NCBI GenBank assembly: GCA_034687125.1
Contig: JAQGBZ010000527.1
Location: 1-35,295 of the forward strand
Length of the DNA stretch: 35,295 nt
Reading direction: 5' to 3'
DNA from: Neelides folsomi
Taxonomy: Eukaryota > Arthropoda > Collembola > Neelipleona > Neelidae
Part shown: piece after piece, positions 23,041-33,150 of the stretch
How the letters are laid out: every line of letters begins with the position of its first letter
How positions within the stretch are numbered: the stretch's first letter is position 1
The notes under the pieces: generated by a model
The model's input: only the letters and a program-made list of their open reading frames with translations
What the model was told of the DNA's origin: nothing
The model's database searches: none
Position numbers and translations under genes: made by a program

Positions 23041-24635
23041 ACATTTGAGGATTTACTTACCCAATACTACAAAATGAAACAAAATATAAACTTACCTACT
23101 AAATATAAACCTATTTAAGAATGTCACTTAAAATTTTTAAAATAAATTTTTTATTCGAGAATTTATTTTTATTTAAAAGATTTCAGACTTGTTAAATATA
23201 TTAAACTATTAACTATAGATATTATTTAAACTACGATACTTTGTAAATTATTATTTTTATTATTAACTCTTCTGCGTGGAAAATCTTGCTTGAAAAAACC
23301 TTTATTTTTGTGGGAAGAAATTTAAATGAGATTTATCAATAATATTGGAGATAATTTTAAAATGTGCATTTGGAAACAGTGATTTTACATAGATTTTAGA
23401 TGGTAACGCATCTTTACCATTCCATAAATTAAAGGGATTTATAGTTGGTAAAGCATTTATACCAGCCCACAAAAATAAAGGTTTCTAAGGTGGTAACACA
23501 TGTATACCAATTCCTATAAAAGGGTTAATAGTATCTTAAAAAATTAATTTATAATCTATAAAATCAAGTATTATAATATTGGTTGATGTTTGCATATTAA
23601 AATATATATAAAAAAGTATTCATCCTTGTACTTTGTGATCATTTTTATCATTATCGCACATACAAAGTCATTTTTATCACCTCGAGATGTTCGTGGTTTA
23701 ACGAATGAATTCATGGTGGAATTGAAATGCTCTCGCTTTATACACGCGGAAGCCTCGACGAACGTCACTTTCCAATCTTGGCCCAAGTCTTTAAAATTGT
23801 TTTGTCCCCTTCACACTAAAAGACCCCAATTTTAGACTTTTTGTCCATCATCATCTCACAGGGTTTTTTCTGGAAATTCCGGCTATAACTGAAGGAAAGT
23901 TTACGACGAAGATTCTGCAATTTGTCCAGAATTTGAGAAGATGGAACGAATGGTAGCTAACCTAGGTGAACATTCAACTCCTTCTCCTATTCATTGAGTT
24001 GAGTTTGTGCGAGTCATGAAGTCTCATTATAACTCACTACGACCAATCTTTTTCTTTATGCTCAAATGTATACATGCACATTATATACAATACATTTTAT
24101 CTCTTTTTACCATATAAGACCAACATTAAAAAAGACTTCGTGTTTAGATTCTTTAGTAGATGCATGGAATAAAGAAGTAAATTGGGTATTAAATGTATTA
24201 CAAGGATATGTCTAGGATATAGGAAGTTGGAAGTTACTAGCGAGGATGTTTCTTTCAACTTCCAATTTCACTCATGCATTTATAAAGAAAATGATTTGCA
24301 ATTTTTTATCCAAATTGTCCCAAATAACAAAAATAAGCCTATGTTATAACCAGATGAGTTAACTACCTTTGCTTGTTAGTATATGAGTTATAACATGAGT
24401 TCCTTAATACTCGGTTCTTATATTGGTTTCTTAATGTTCAATTCATCAGTTCTTGTCTTCCTCTCCTTCCGTCCACTTTCTCCTCCCAAGTCACTTTACA
24501 TTTAATCTATCCACTAATTTATAAGGAAGTGGTTATTTAATAGTGTAAATAAAATTGTGTAAATACTTGAAATATTTTTAAGGGAGTCAAATTTTTTTTA
24601 TTTAAGTGAGTGAAAAAATTTATTGTCCATTTAAA
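23041..24635. other. Intergenic DNA with small inverted repeats
   Basis: A 1.6-kb gap. It holds the 3' UTR of the YSAP gene, a small inverted-repeat cluster at 23296-23530 (listed separately), an open frame at 23590-23835 without an ATG start that I do not accept as a gene, and the upstream region of the carboxylesterase, including an ACTAGCG word at 24236-24242. Confidence 0.5.
23296..23530. repeat. Inverted repeat plus three degenerate hairpin units
   Basis: A 19-base word, AAACCTTTATTTTTGTGGG, occurs at 23296-23314 and again exactly inverted at 23466-23484. The right half is also a loose tandem array of about 45 bp: three copies at about 23399, 23443 and 23489, each starting with a short palindrome of the form TGGTAA...TTACCA or TGGTA...TACCA, followed by a CC...AAAGG stretch. 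Together they could fold into a branched hairpin. This may be a degraded foldback MITE. Confidence 0.55.
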
Positions 24636-27407
24636 ATGGATAATTTAGAACTTAGAAAAACGTCAAAATTAAAATATACAATTTTTGCTGGATTTTTAGC
24701 ATTTTTTATTTATTTCATTGATGTGTCTTTAAGAGAGGAAAGTGGGAATTTTGTGAAAACAAATTATGGAATTTTAAAGGGAATTTCATCTCTATCCAGA
24801 GGAGGGAAAAAGTTTTTGGAATTTAAAGGAATTCCATATGCAAAACCTCCAGTGAATGATTTACGATTTGAGGTAATTATTAATTTTAGGTGATTTATAT
24901 TTAGATGTGCTGTTAAATATGACTAAATATATTCTAAACTAGCCACCTGTCCCCATTGACAAATGGGAAGGCGTTCGAGAAGCGACAAGTTGGGGAAGCA
25001 GATGTTTACAAGTTGAACTCTTTTTGGAATTAACGTTGGGTGATGAGGATTGTCTTTATCTCAATGTCTTCACTCCAAGAGTAACACAATAAATGGAAAA
25101 TCTAGTTAAATATTTGATTTGATTAAACTTTTTTAGATCAATCCAAGACATATGAACGAGAGTTTAAATTACCCGCTTCTTCCAGTAATTGTATTTATCC
25201 ATGGTGGTTTATTTATGGTATGGAGTACATTTTTTATTTGTGTACTATATATATTATTGGATTAATTAACTTTAAATTCAATTATAATATTGAGATTTTG
25301 ATTAATAAAAGGTTGGAGGAAGCGACGACTATCGCCCAGAATACTTTATGGATGAAGAAGTTGTTCTTGTTACAATAAACTACAGACTAGGGGCTTTTGG
25401 TAAATGCTATTAAATTTTATATATGTAATTTGACATTGATTTTAGGCCATTGTACTCTTTAAAGTAATTATTCTACGATAGGATTTCTAAATACTGGTGA
25501 TGGACTAATTAGAGGAAATCAAGGATTGAAAGATCAAGAAATGGCTTTAAAGGTATCGATCATCTAAATAATGCTATGACACAAACAAATTGGAAAAATT
25601 AGTAATACTGATAGTTGTGTAAATACAAAAATAAATATAAATGATACAGTGGGTTAGAGAAGAAATTCATAACTTTGGAGGTGACGGATGGAAAGTGACA
25701 CTTGTTGGGCAAAGTGCAGGTGCAGCAAGTGTTCATTATCATCTGCTATCAAAAACAGCTAAAGGTACTTGTTATTTGTCAAGATTTAGTGTAATTAATT
25801 AAATTTGCATCACAATAAACATTAAAATTGCAATTCATTTCTTAATTATTAAATAGCCCTTCTTCTCATAATGTTTTCATATAGAAGGATTCATTCAAGG
25901 CGGGATTTCAATGTCGGGAACAATAATGAGTCCTTGGGCCTTTGTGACTGAGCACGTGGCTCAGGCGAATCGCCTCGTCACGCGTCTTTCTTGTGAACAT
26001 AAAAATCAAAGTTCATTCGATGTTGTTAAATGTCTCAAATTAATTCCTCCACGTCTTCTAATTGCTGCGCAAGAAGAAACACTCCAAATGGTTACCAATT
26101 ATTCGCCAATTTTTAAAATAAAGTTGTAATTTTATGATCTTGATGTGTTTTAGGATATTTTACTTAAAGAACCACTTTCAACCTACGGACCGACAATTGA
26201 AGCAGTTGACGATTCTAAAGCTTTTCTTGTAAAAGCTCCGAAAGAATTGTTGGAAAAAGAAATTCGGACCGTTCCGTGGATTACAGGCGTAAATATTATA
26301 TGAAATTCAAATTCTAAAAGATTTTAATGATTTTGTATTTTTTATACAAAATTAGGTTAATTCCGAAGAAGGGCTCATTTATGCATTTGGAATTTTGAGA
26401 AGTCAAAATGCTCTAGAAATGCTCAACAATAATTGGGATGAATTTGCACCCAAAATTTTTAAAATTAATTCAAAAAATCTCCAAGAACAAAAATCAATGT
26501 CTGAAAAATTAAAAACATTATATTTCGGTTAGATTTAAAAATTAAAATATAATTCTAGTTATATTATACATAACACAACCTTTAAATCTTTAATTATAAA
26601 ATAATAAATTGAAATTATTTTAACAATTTTTAGGAAGAAATAGAAAATTGTCTTTTAATACTTTGTACAACATTGTCGATTTGTTTTCCGATTTTTCCTT
26701 CAATCGGGGTCTTGAACAGTCTGTAAAAGCAAATGCAAACAAAAGCCCACCAGCTTACATTTACCTTTATTCTCATCGGGGTTCATTTGGAATTGCAGAA
26801 ATTTACAATTCACTTACAGGAATTTTCACGACACTTTTTGACATCTTCCTCAATCTTGGATGGAAAATAGTAAAAAGGGAAATTTTTGGTCAAGAAATTA
26901 ACAAAAATCATATAGGCAATTAAATTCATTTTTTAATTTTTTAAGTGCTAATTTTTATATATCGTTTTATGCTTTATTTTCATTTTTTTTAATAATTTCA
27001 CAACTTATTTAATAATCAGGAACATGTCATGGAGACGATGTCGGACTTTTATTCAAATTAGATTATATTTCAAATATAAAAGAAAATCATCCCGAATTTT
27101 TATTTTCACGAGATTTGACTAAACTTTGGGCTCAATTTGCAACGACTGGGTAATAAGCATTTTTTAATGTTTAATTTAAACAAAGTAATTTATTCTTATT
27201 CCACTAGCACAAAATAGACTTAAATGCTTAGTTTGGTGTATTGTATCATTATCTACTATTTATTTTAGGATGACTGAAAAATTTCGTGGAATAGAATGGA
27301 AAGGTGCGACTTCAAATTCATCTTTAAATTATTTGAGATTGGATGGAACAAAAGTGGAAATTGTCCAAAATCCATTTAAAATGAGATTAAAATATTGGGA
27401 GTTTTAA
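24636..27407 (+). CDS. Carboxylesterase (alpha/beta hydrolase, 12 exons)
   Basis: A type-B carboxylesterase, hydrolysing carboxylic esters such as xenobiotics, pheromones or hormones. Exons 24636-24872, 24943-25080, 25137-25217, 25312-25399, 25482-25552, 25650-25764, 25885-26090, 26154-26288, 26356-26527, 26634-26888 (or 26915), 27020-27149 and 27269-27407 give 588 (or 597) residues. The start is the ATG at 24636; an in-frame GTG at 24606 is not credible in a eukaryote. Residues 12-30 form a hydrophobic signal or anchor after a charged N-terminus. Landmarks: [28 protein letters not shown], oxyanion-hole HGG at 147-149, nucleophile Ser227 in GQSAG (GESAG is commoner), acid Glu362 in NSEEGL, and the His in TCHGDD. 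The triad is complete, so it should be active. Exon 10 ends either at a GT donor (26889) or a GC donor (26916); both keep the frame. Confidence 0.92.
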
Positions 27408-27549
27408 ACATGTTTTTTATTTGAATTATTTTTACATGCAGTTGGTTAATGATGAATTTAATATTTACATTCATAAATTAAATGAATTTTAACCATTTAC
27501 TTAATTCATACATACTAACATTCTTGATGTTGTCTAATCGTCTTCACTC

Positions 27550-29146
27550 TTAATCCCTTCCAATGTGATGAGTTGATGAAGGTTTGTCAATTCTCCACAG
27601 CTTTTGTGCAATGGCAAAGTATCCCTTATAAATTACATTTTCTGGAAAAATGTCATAGTGATAATGACCGCCTTCTTCTTTATTCAAACTCCATCCATGA
27701 GAATGATCAATTCTTAAATCGAGTCCCTTAGAAATAATTACATTCCAATTAAAACAGAAAAAAATAAATTAGTAATTGTAAGTTAATTTCAATTTGTCCA
27801 TACGGGATCTCTGGAAACAAGAACAGATTGAAAGAGCATTGGCGGGTCCATTTGAATAAACTTTAACCATTTGTTCACATCATCATCAGATTCCAAAGGA
27901 ACCGAAGAGAAATCTCTCATAATGTGAATCTTCGTTTTGGATTTGTCAACTAAAAAAATTCCAGCAAGGCCAATTGGATATTCAAATCCACTCGCTAAGC
28001 TCTTTCTTATGCTGCTGGTAAAATTCTCATCATTTGCCTTTCGCCCCTCACATTCAATTTCTAAGACCTATAAAAACACCATAAATTTAATTCCATTTAA
28101 TATTCATTTAAAGTTGATCGACACAAATGTCTTATTACTGTAATCCAACCATCTCAAATATATGAATAAGTAGATGGTTGAGAAAATAATAAAAATGATT
28201 AAGTCGTGATTTGAATGTGTTTTTAATCTTTTTAACGAGTGTAATAAAGTACTTTTCCAGAGCCGCCTGAAACCATTAAATTAGATAAGAGAGCACATCG
28301 TGATTCATCCAACCCTAAATTCCTTAGCTCGCAATCCTTCGTGGTTCCATTTGACGTTAAGGCGACTTTTGACTTATTTTTTGTCATTTGACCTTCACTG
28401 TTTAACATCATGTTGACAACCATCTAAATAATAATTAGTATGCATTTATTAACTTATAGTAATAAAAAATATTACGTTGTAGATCTACTAATACGGGTAT
28501 ACTATAAAATATTAAAAATATTAGAAGTTAAAATGTAAAATAATTAAACTATATATAATTTACTTCGCAATTTGATCCTTGTGAGGGAAATGGTCCAGCT
28601 CCAGCTCCACTTACATACCATCCATTTGGATATCCTTCGGTTCCAGCATATTGGGGTATTATTGATTTTAAATCATAAACTTTTGATTTGTCTGGAAGTG
28701 GAATTAAAAATGGTGGACCACCAATGTCCATAATTCCAGTCATTTCCCCACCGAATCCTGAATTTAATCATAAGATCCTTAATAACAAAATCAGCTTTAT
28801 TTATTAAGAATTATTATTTAAAAAAATTTAAACTTTTTCCTTTAATTATTTAAAATAAATTAAATATAATAACATTCCTTTACTGTATAATACCTTCGTT
28901 TGCGAGCTCATAAGGTTTTTCAAGTAAGTTTGGACAATCCTTCACATTTACCGTCACATTTTGAAAATATTCTTTAAGCTCCTGCTCAAGAACTAAAAAA
29001 TATTTTAGAATAATTTATTTCTTTTTTTACTATTTTAATTTGATTATATTTTTATTCAGCTTATAAAATAACATTATTTATTCACCTTGTTTGACATCTT
29101 CAAGTGTGGTAGGGTTAAAATTGTAATCCTCTACTGGGAATTCCAT
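27550..29146 (-). CDS. C11orf54: C11orf54 (PTD012)-like zinc ester hydrolase (6 exons)
   Basis: Exons 29146-29086, 28992-28894, 28757-28564, 28423-28253, 28067-27804 and 27726-27550 join in phase into 321 residues; the human protein has 315. The human protein is a zinc-containing protein with reported ester hydrolase activity, found in cytosol and nucleus. Conserved landmarks: NVTVNVKDCPNL near the start, MDIGGPPFLIPL, GAGAGPF at about 104-110, CALLSNL before the exon-4 junction, a long central exon ending VLVSRDP, and the metal site in the last exon: His271 and His273 (DHSHGW), then His284 (GGHYHYD). The C-terminus HHIGRD also matches the human end. There is no signal peptide or membrane segment, in keeping with an intracellular protein. 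It converges on the carboxylesterase with only 142 bp between the stops. Physiological substrate unknown. Confidence 0.93.
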
Positions 29147-29928
29147 TTGATCTTATTTTGTATGGATATTTATGTTCTAACTCGTTTGAGTAGAAGCTTG
29201 AGACTAATCGACTTCAATTCCTTTCAATCTATTAAAGGAATCTAAAGGGTTTCACTTACTACATAAATAACTAGTACTTATAGCTATTCTTGTCATCATA
29301 ACTATACAGTATACCGATAATACAAAAATACAAATATTGATCCATTTATATTCATCGGTGGAGAGGAGATGTTTATAATCAGCACTAAAGTTTATACACC
29401 TACATAATAGTAATACTGATACTGATAGAGTGCATATTATTGGCAAATACAAGAGACCCGGCCTTTACTAGCGGACTATTTCTTGCGACATGTATTTAGA
29501 TAAGTTAGGTTTGGTTTAAAGGGGTATTGATAAAATGCTTATACAGTAAATTTATTATTAGACCTTTACATTGGGAAAGGTAAAATGAATTAATTACTAT
29601 GGATAATACTTAAATCAACAAGAAAACTTTATTTTATAATTTATATATATTTTATAAATCAACAAGAATTAATTTAAGTGCTCGAATTGTGCACCCTTTT
29701 GTTATAAACACAGGCACTTATTTAAATTTCATTTTTGCAAATTTGAATTTTTTGTTGATTTAAATTTTATCCATAGTGATTAATTCATTTTATCTTTCAC
29801 AATGTAAAGCTCTATAATAAATTCACTGTACATGATAATTGACAGTTGAAAAACTCAATTTATATTTTTATTGAATTATAATTTTTATTATTGTTCCTGA
29901 TCCGCCGACTTTCATCTTGAACTGCGAT
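29147..29928. other. Intergenic DNA, probable C11orf54 promoter
   Basis: Upstream of the minus-strand C11orf54-like gene and downstream of the receptor remnant. It contains a G+C-richer block at about 29452-29515 with ACTAGCG at 29467-29473, about 320 bp upstream of the start codon. An inverted pair of short A+T-rich words, including a GGTAAAATGAATTAATTACTATGGATAA-type stretch and its partial inverse near 29760-29815, suggests an old foldback copy, too degraded to delimit. The 66-codon frame at 29252-29452 is not convincing. Confidence 0.4.
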
Positions 29929-30491
29929 TTAATATGATACAAGAAGGCCACCAATGTTTTCAGCGCAAAATGTCATTAATGAATTAAAACTTTCCCTACC
30001 AAAATAGAAAAAATTCCCAATGGGAATTTTACATTCAAATGTAGAGGATTTTAACGCTTTCAGGTATTTGACCTTTTTCTTTGCTTTAAAATCCAAAGGG
30101 CAATGCTTAATTATATTGTTTACCTCATAATCAAAAAACTCCATCTTATATTTTTTAGACAATTCCCACAATTGTGAAGAATTTTCGAATACAAATACAA
30201 TGTTAAAAATATTAATTAGATAAATGTACATAATTACAATTAATGCACTATAATTTAAATCTGAATAACATTTAATTATGAAAACTGAAAATGATATTGT
30301 TACACATAATAAGGATGAAATAGCTGGGGGAGTAATTGATTTTATTAAATGCATCATTAGTATATAAACTAGATTTATAAGTTTGTAAAATTTAAAGCCT
30401 TCCCAGCGTTGATGCTTTTCTTTTCCACTTAATCTGAAAATTGTTAATACTATTGATTGATAATATACAGAAATTAACAAATGAGCATATA
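29929..30491 (-). pseudogene. Chemoreceptor-like C-terminal fragment, cut by a mariner element
   Basis: About 187 codons of receptor-like sequence on the minus strand, ending at 29929. The fragment has three or four hydrophobic segments, a short intracellular loop with charged residues (LSKKYKMEFFDYEV), and a C-terminal stretch AKKKVKYLKALKSST, then IPIGNFFYFGRESFNSLM and a last hydrophobic helix. This layout resembles the C-terminal half of arthropod gustatory-receptor-family proteins (seven-transmembrane ligand-gated channels). The open frame runs 12 codons further upstream, but those lie inside the terminal inverted repeat of the transposon at 30492, so the frame enters foreign DNA and the true N-terminal part is missing or displaced to 31977-32315. 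I therefore call it broken. Family assignment is by layout, not strong motif identity. Confidence 0.5.
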
Positions 30492-30538
30492 CAGCCTGTC
30501 TCAGAGTTAGCTTCATTTTTTTGATCACTCATAACTTT
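30492..30538 (+). repeat. Left terminal inverted repeat of the mariner element
   Basis: Begins CAGCCTGTCTCAGAGTTAGC and runs to the TCATAACTTT stretch. It pairs with 31923-31969 in inverse orientation. Transposase would bind here. Confidence 0.8.
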
Positions 30539-30727
30539 AACAATTTTAAACATTGAAATTTTAAACTTTTACGACTTTACAACAATGCGATTAGGAGTAT
30601 TATGACAAATTGTTTTAAAGCATACTATAATCTGAAACGGTTAAATAATTAAGAAATAAGAGAAGGCTTTCTTCGAGAAAGACGGACTTTCACTTTTCTC
30701 TTTTCTTCTCGTTTCTTGTTTAAAAAT

Positions 30728-31849
30728 ATGGATAATCGCAGGCGTCTGACAAAAGACGAAAAGGTATTTGTAATTAAAGAATTCTCGAAAGTTGAAAATG
30801 CTGAGGAAGTTCGTCGGCGTTGGCCATTTGGGACGTTAGCACCGAGTTGCAAAGCAATTAAAGATATTGAGGAAATTCGACGATACTGGAAGTGTTGAAA
30901 ATAAGAAACCTGGCGGAAAATTGAAGACGGTGACAACTGATGAGAACAAAGAAATATTAAGAGAAATCATAGAAGAAAATCCTCTTCAAGTCAATTCGAC
31001 AAAACTCTCAATGCGAATGAACGTTTCAAGAGCATCAATACACAGAATGCTTAAGGACCTCTCTTTCAAACCCTACCAAGTGGCGTATGTCCAAGAACTG
31101 AAAGTTGAATATCCACCAAAGCGAATTGAGTTTGCGGAAAGGTTTTTGACCTATTTAGAAAATCACAGAGATTTTCTTGAAAAGATTATTTGGGCTGATG
31201 AGGCTAGCTTCGGATTGGATGGAACCGTCAACCGTCGGAATGAAGTAAGCTTTTATAACTTGCAACTGCAATTAGATAATAGCTTACCGCTTTTTGCATG
31301 CATGCTTTTTTCATTTCATGTATACTGGGGAAGAGAAAACCCATATGTAATTAAAGAGAAGAAAATGAAATTTTCAACGATCTCCGTTTTAGCTCTGCTC
31401 ACAACCCAAGGTGTACTCGGCCCCTATTTCTTCACTAAAACTGTTAATGGGAGCTCATTTTTGAAAATGATGGAAGAAGTACTCCCAGCTCTTTACGCCG
31501 TATATGATTTTCCACAAATGTGGCTTCAATTGGATGGGACTCCGGCCCACTTTGATAAGTAGGTGCGAAGCTTCTTAAACCAGAATTTTGGGACTCAATA
31601 GATTGGGCGCGGCGGTCCGTGGGCATGGCCTCCTCGTTTTCCAGATTTGAATCCTCTGGATTTCTTTTTTGGGGTTACGTCAAGAATTCCGTTTATTCCA
31701 AAAGGCCATCTACGATTGTTGAGTTGAAGGCAGCAATTGAAGAAGCTTTTCGTGAGATACCTATTAATATGTGCAGTCGATCGTGTAGAGCTGTTGAAGC
31801 CAGGTTACAGCGTTGTTTAGAAGTTGACGGCTTACAAATTGTTGATTAA
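30728..31849 (+). pseudogene. Broken Tc1/mariner transposase
   Basis: The reading starts at ATG 30728 with a helix-turn-helix-like N-terminal region (RRLTKDEKVFVIKEFSKVE), shifts frame near 30865, and continues through a second HTH (RASIHRMLKDL) and the catalytic core. Seen in order: first Asp in WADEASFGLDG, a VNRRN motif, YWGRENP, second Asp in LQLDGTPAH, and third Asp in FPDLNPLDFF, about 36 residues after the second, so a DDD-type enzyme. Lesions: a frameshift near 30865, two in-frame TAG stops near 31559 and 31598, and another frameshift near 31665 in a T run, after which the end (GYVKNSVYSKRP) continues to 31849. About 27 residues are inserted after VNRRN, starting with an intron-like GTAAGC. 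The copy is dead. Confidence 0.85.
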
Positions 31850-31922
31850 ACTCAATTTGCTTATTAACAATTGTATAAAGAATATATCTGTCAATTTATG
31901 GACAATTTGAATAAAAAACAAA

Positions 31923-31969
31923 AAGTTATGAACGATTTAAAAATATGAAGCTAATTCTGAGACAGACTG
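31923..31969 (-). repeat. Right terminal inverted repeat of the mariner element
   Basis: Inverse counterpart of the left end, finishing TTCTGAGACAGACTG followed by the TA target site. Differences from the left repeat are a few substitutions and a one-base length change in the T/A run. Confidence 0.8.
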
Positions 31970-31976
31970 TAGGTAG

Positions 31977-32315
31977 TTATGTATTGCGCGGGAAAAATCT
32001 CTGGAGTACTTTTGTCCCTCTCATTTTACATATGTAGTTAAAATAAGTTTTTTCTAAGTAATGGAACCATACCATGGCACACTGTGTATAAATGTAAGTT
32101 TGAGATTCTGGGTGATCTTTTTCGAGGGCGAGGGCGCAGCGTTCCAAAACGTAAAAAAAATATACCATAAATAACATGAGCCTGAAGTAAGAGCACATCA
32201 CAAATTGGGGGGTAAATCTAGTATAGGGAAATACGTGTATTTCGGCTGACACGTTTACCTCAATTGACAAGTCTGAATTTTTTATGAAAAATATGTCAGG
32301 TCGAGGTCTCTTCAC
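31977..32315 (-). pseudogene. Possible N-terminal part of the interrupted receptor
   Basis: An open minus-strand frame of 112 codons that stops 6 bp short of the mariner insertion site. It has a hydrophobic segment (CSYFRLMLFMVYFFYVL) after a TRFTPQ stretch, then a polar loop and a second aromatic-rich stretch ending KVLQRFFPRN. This resembles the first two membrane segments of an arthropod gustatory-type receptor. If the transposon is removed, this frame misses the downstream receptor frame by one base, so either a frameshift has occurred or an intron lay here. The region to its right (about 32330-32480) looks transposon-derived, so the frame could also be chance sequence inside another element. 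Confidence 0.3.
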
Positions 32316-32706
32316 TGCCCAAATATTTTGTGGGGCGTCCTAGGGGAACTTCCCGAAAAAATTCAAAAACGCCAAAAAGCGATTTTACTGATTTTTATTT
32401 TTTAATATACACTTATTTTTAACAAAAATAGGCCATGACCTGCTAGTTATATAGATGTTGTGTGCTGGGTGGTAACTTGTCATACATGAAAAAAATTATT
32501 TATGAAATGATTGTAATCATTCGATTCAATTCAATTAAGGTTTATTCATCAAAGTAGATTAATACACATTGTGAGTAAACAAGTTTCAAATGATAAAAAT
32601 TGGTTGTTTTATTATTTATTACCAAGCAACTACTTTTAAATTGCGAGCAAAGTATAAGGCAAATGTAAATTTAATATTAGATATTAGCTCTATATATCTT
32701 TCTATA
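32316..32706. other. Non-coding DNA with a MITE-like end
   Basis: No gene seen. A segment at 32320-32400 has several G+C-richer words unlike the local background. At 32458-32478 the sequence TTGTGTGCTGGGTGGTAACTT matches, with one difference, the right end of the foldback element at 33151-33543, so it may be the remaining end of a relative of that element. Confidence 0.45.
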
Positions 32707-32850
32707 AGGAAACTACCATATAGGATTGAATTTCAAACTCCATAAACACAATGTTATAAAATACCATCTTTAATGAATCCTAATGCCTTAAGAAAACTCG
32801 TATTTTATAACATTGTGTTTATGAAATTCAATCCTATATGGTAGTTTCCT
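32707..32850. repeat. 144-bp foldback (hairpin) repeat
   Basis: The left arm at 32707-32734 (starting AGGAAACTACCATATAGGAT) is repeated exactly in inverse orientation at 32823-32850. After a 6-base insertion in the left arm, a second block at 32741-32764 pairs exactly with 32800-32823. The loop is about 35 bp. It would form a nearly perfect 50-bp stem; I see no coding sequence in it. It is most simply a small MITE or a recent inverted duplication. Confidence 0.8.
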
Positions 32851-33150
32851 AATACATTAAGGGTTTATTAATGATTCGCTTGTGAGTGGAGGTGGTTTGT
32901 TGGATGGTGATTGGTTCGGGGGAGTTGTTTGGGGGTTGGTTTTAGTGTTTGGATATAAAATGCATTAGAAAAGTTCTTTTTAACATTACACCTATCTTCG
33001 AAATTTTTAAAGGTTCCCTCTTCTTTGACAATTATCTTAATTTATTATTGGAGACCTAAAAAGGAATTTAAAGTTCGTGACAATAATTTTAGTTTTAATT
33101 ATATATTTTAATTACTCAACATTTTTGTGAACATTTATTTTATATATATA

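Larger units (their letters stand above)
30492..31969 (+). mobile_element. Tc1/mariner-type DNA transposon, degraded
   Basis: A 1478-bp element flanked by TA on both sides (30490-30491 and 31970-31971), the target duplication of the IS630-Tc1-mariner superfamily. Its ends are inverted repeats of about 47 bp starting CAG(C/T)CTGTCTCAGA. The left one is 30492-30538 and the right one 31923-31969, with roughly nine differences. It carries one transposase on the plus strand with several lesions, so this copy cannot move on its own. It inserted into a minus-strand receptor-like reading frame. Confidence 0.85.

Noticed and set aside
22358..23077. 239-codon overlapping frame in the YSAP gene, plus antisense frames
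   Set aside because: The repeated codon pattern keeps all frames open. Only the frame from 22210 has a signal peptide and tidy repeats.
23590..23835. 81-codon plus-strand frame with a hydrophobic N-terminus
   Set aside because: The first codon is TTG rather than ATG, and nothing supports a spliced start or a known family.
24606..24635. Upstream in-frame extension of the carboxylesterase
   Set aside because: It would need a GTG start. The ATG at 24636 gives a normal N-terminus with a membrane or signal segment.
29252..29452. 66-codon minus-strand frame upstream of the C11orf54-like gene
   Set aside because: It is short, lies in likely promoter DNA, and resembles no family.
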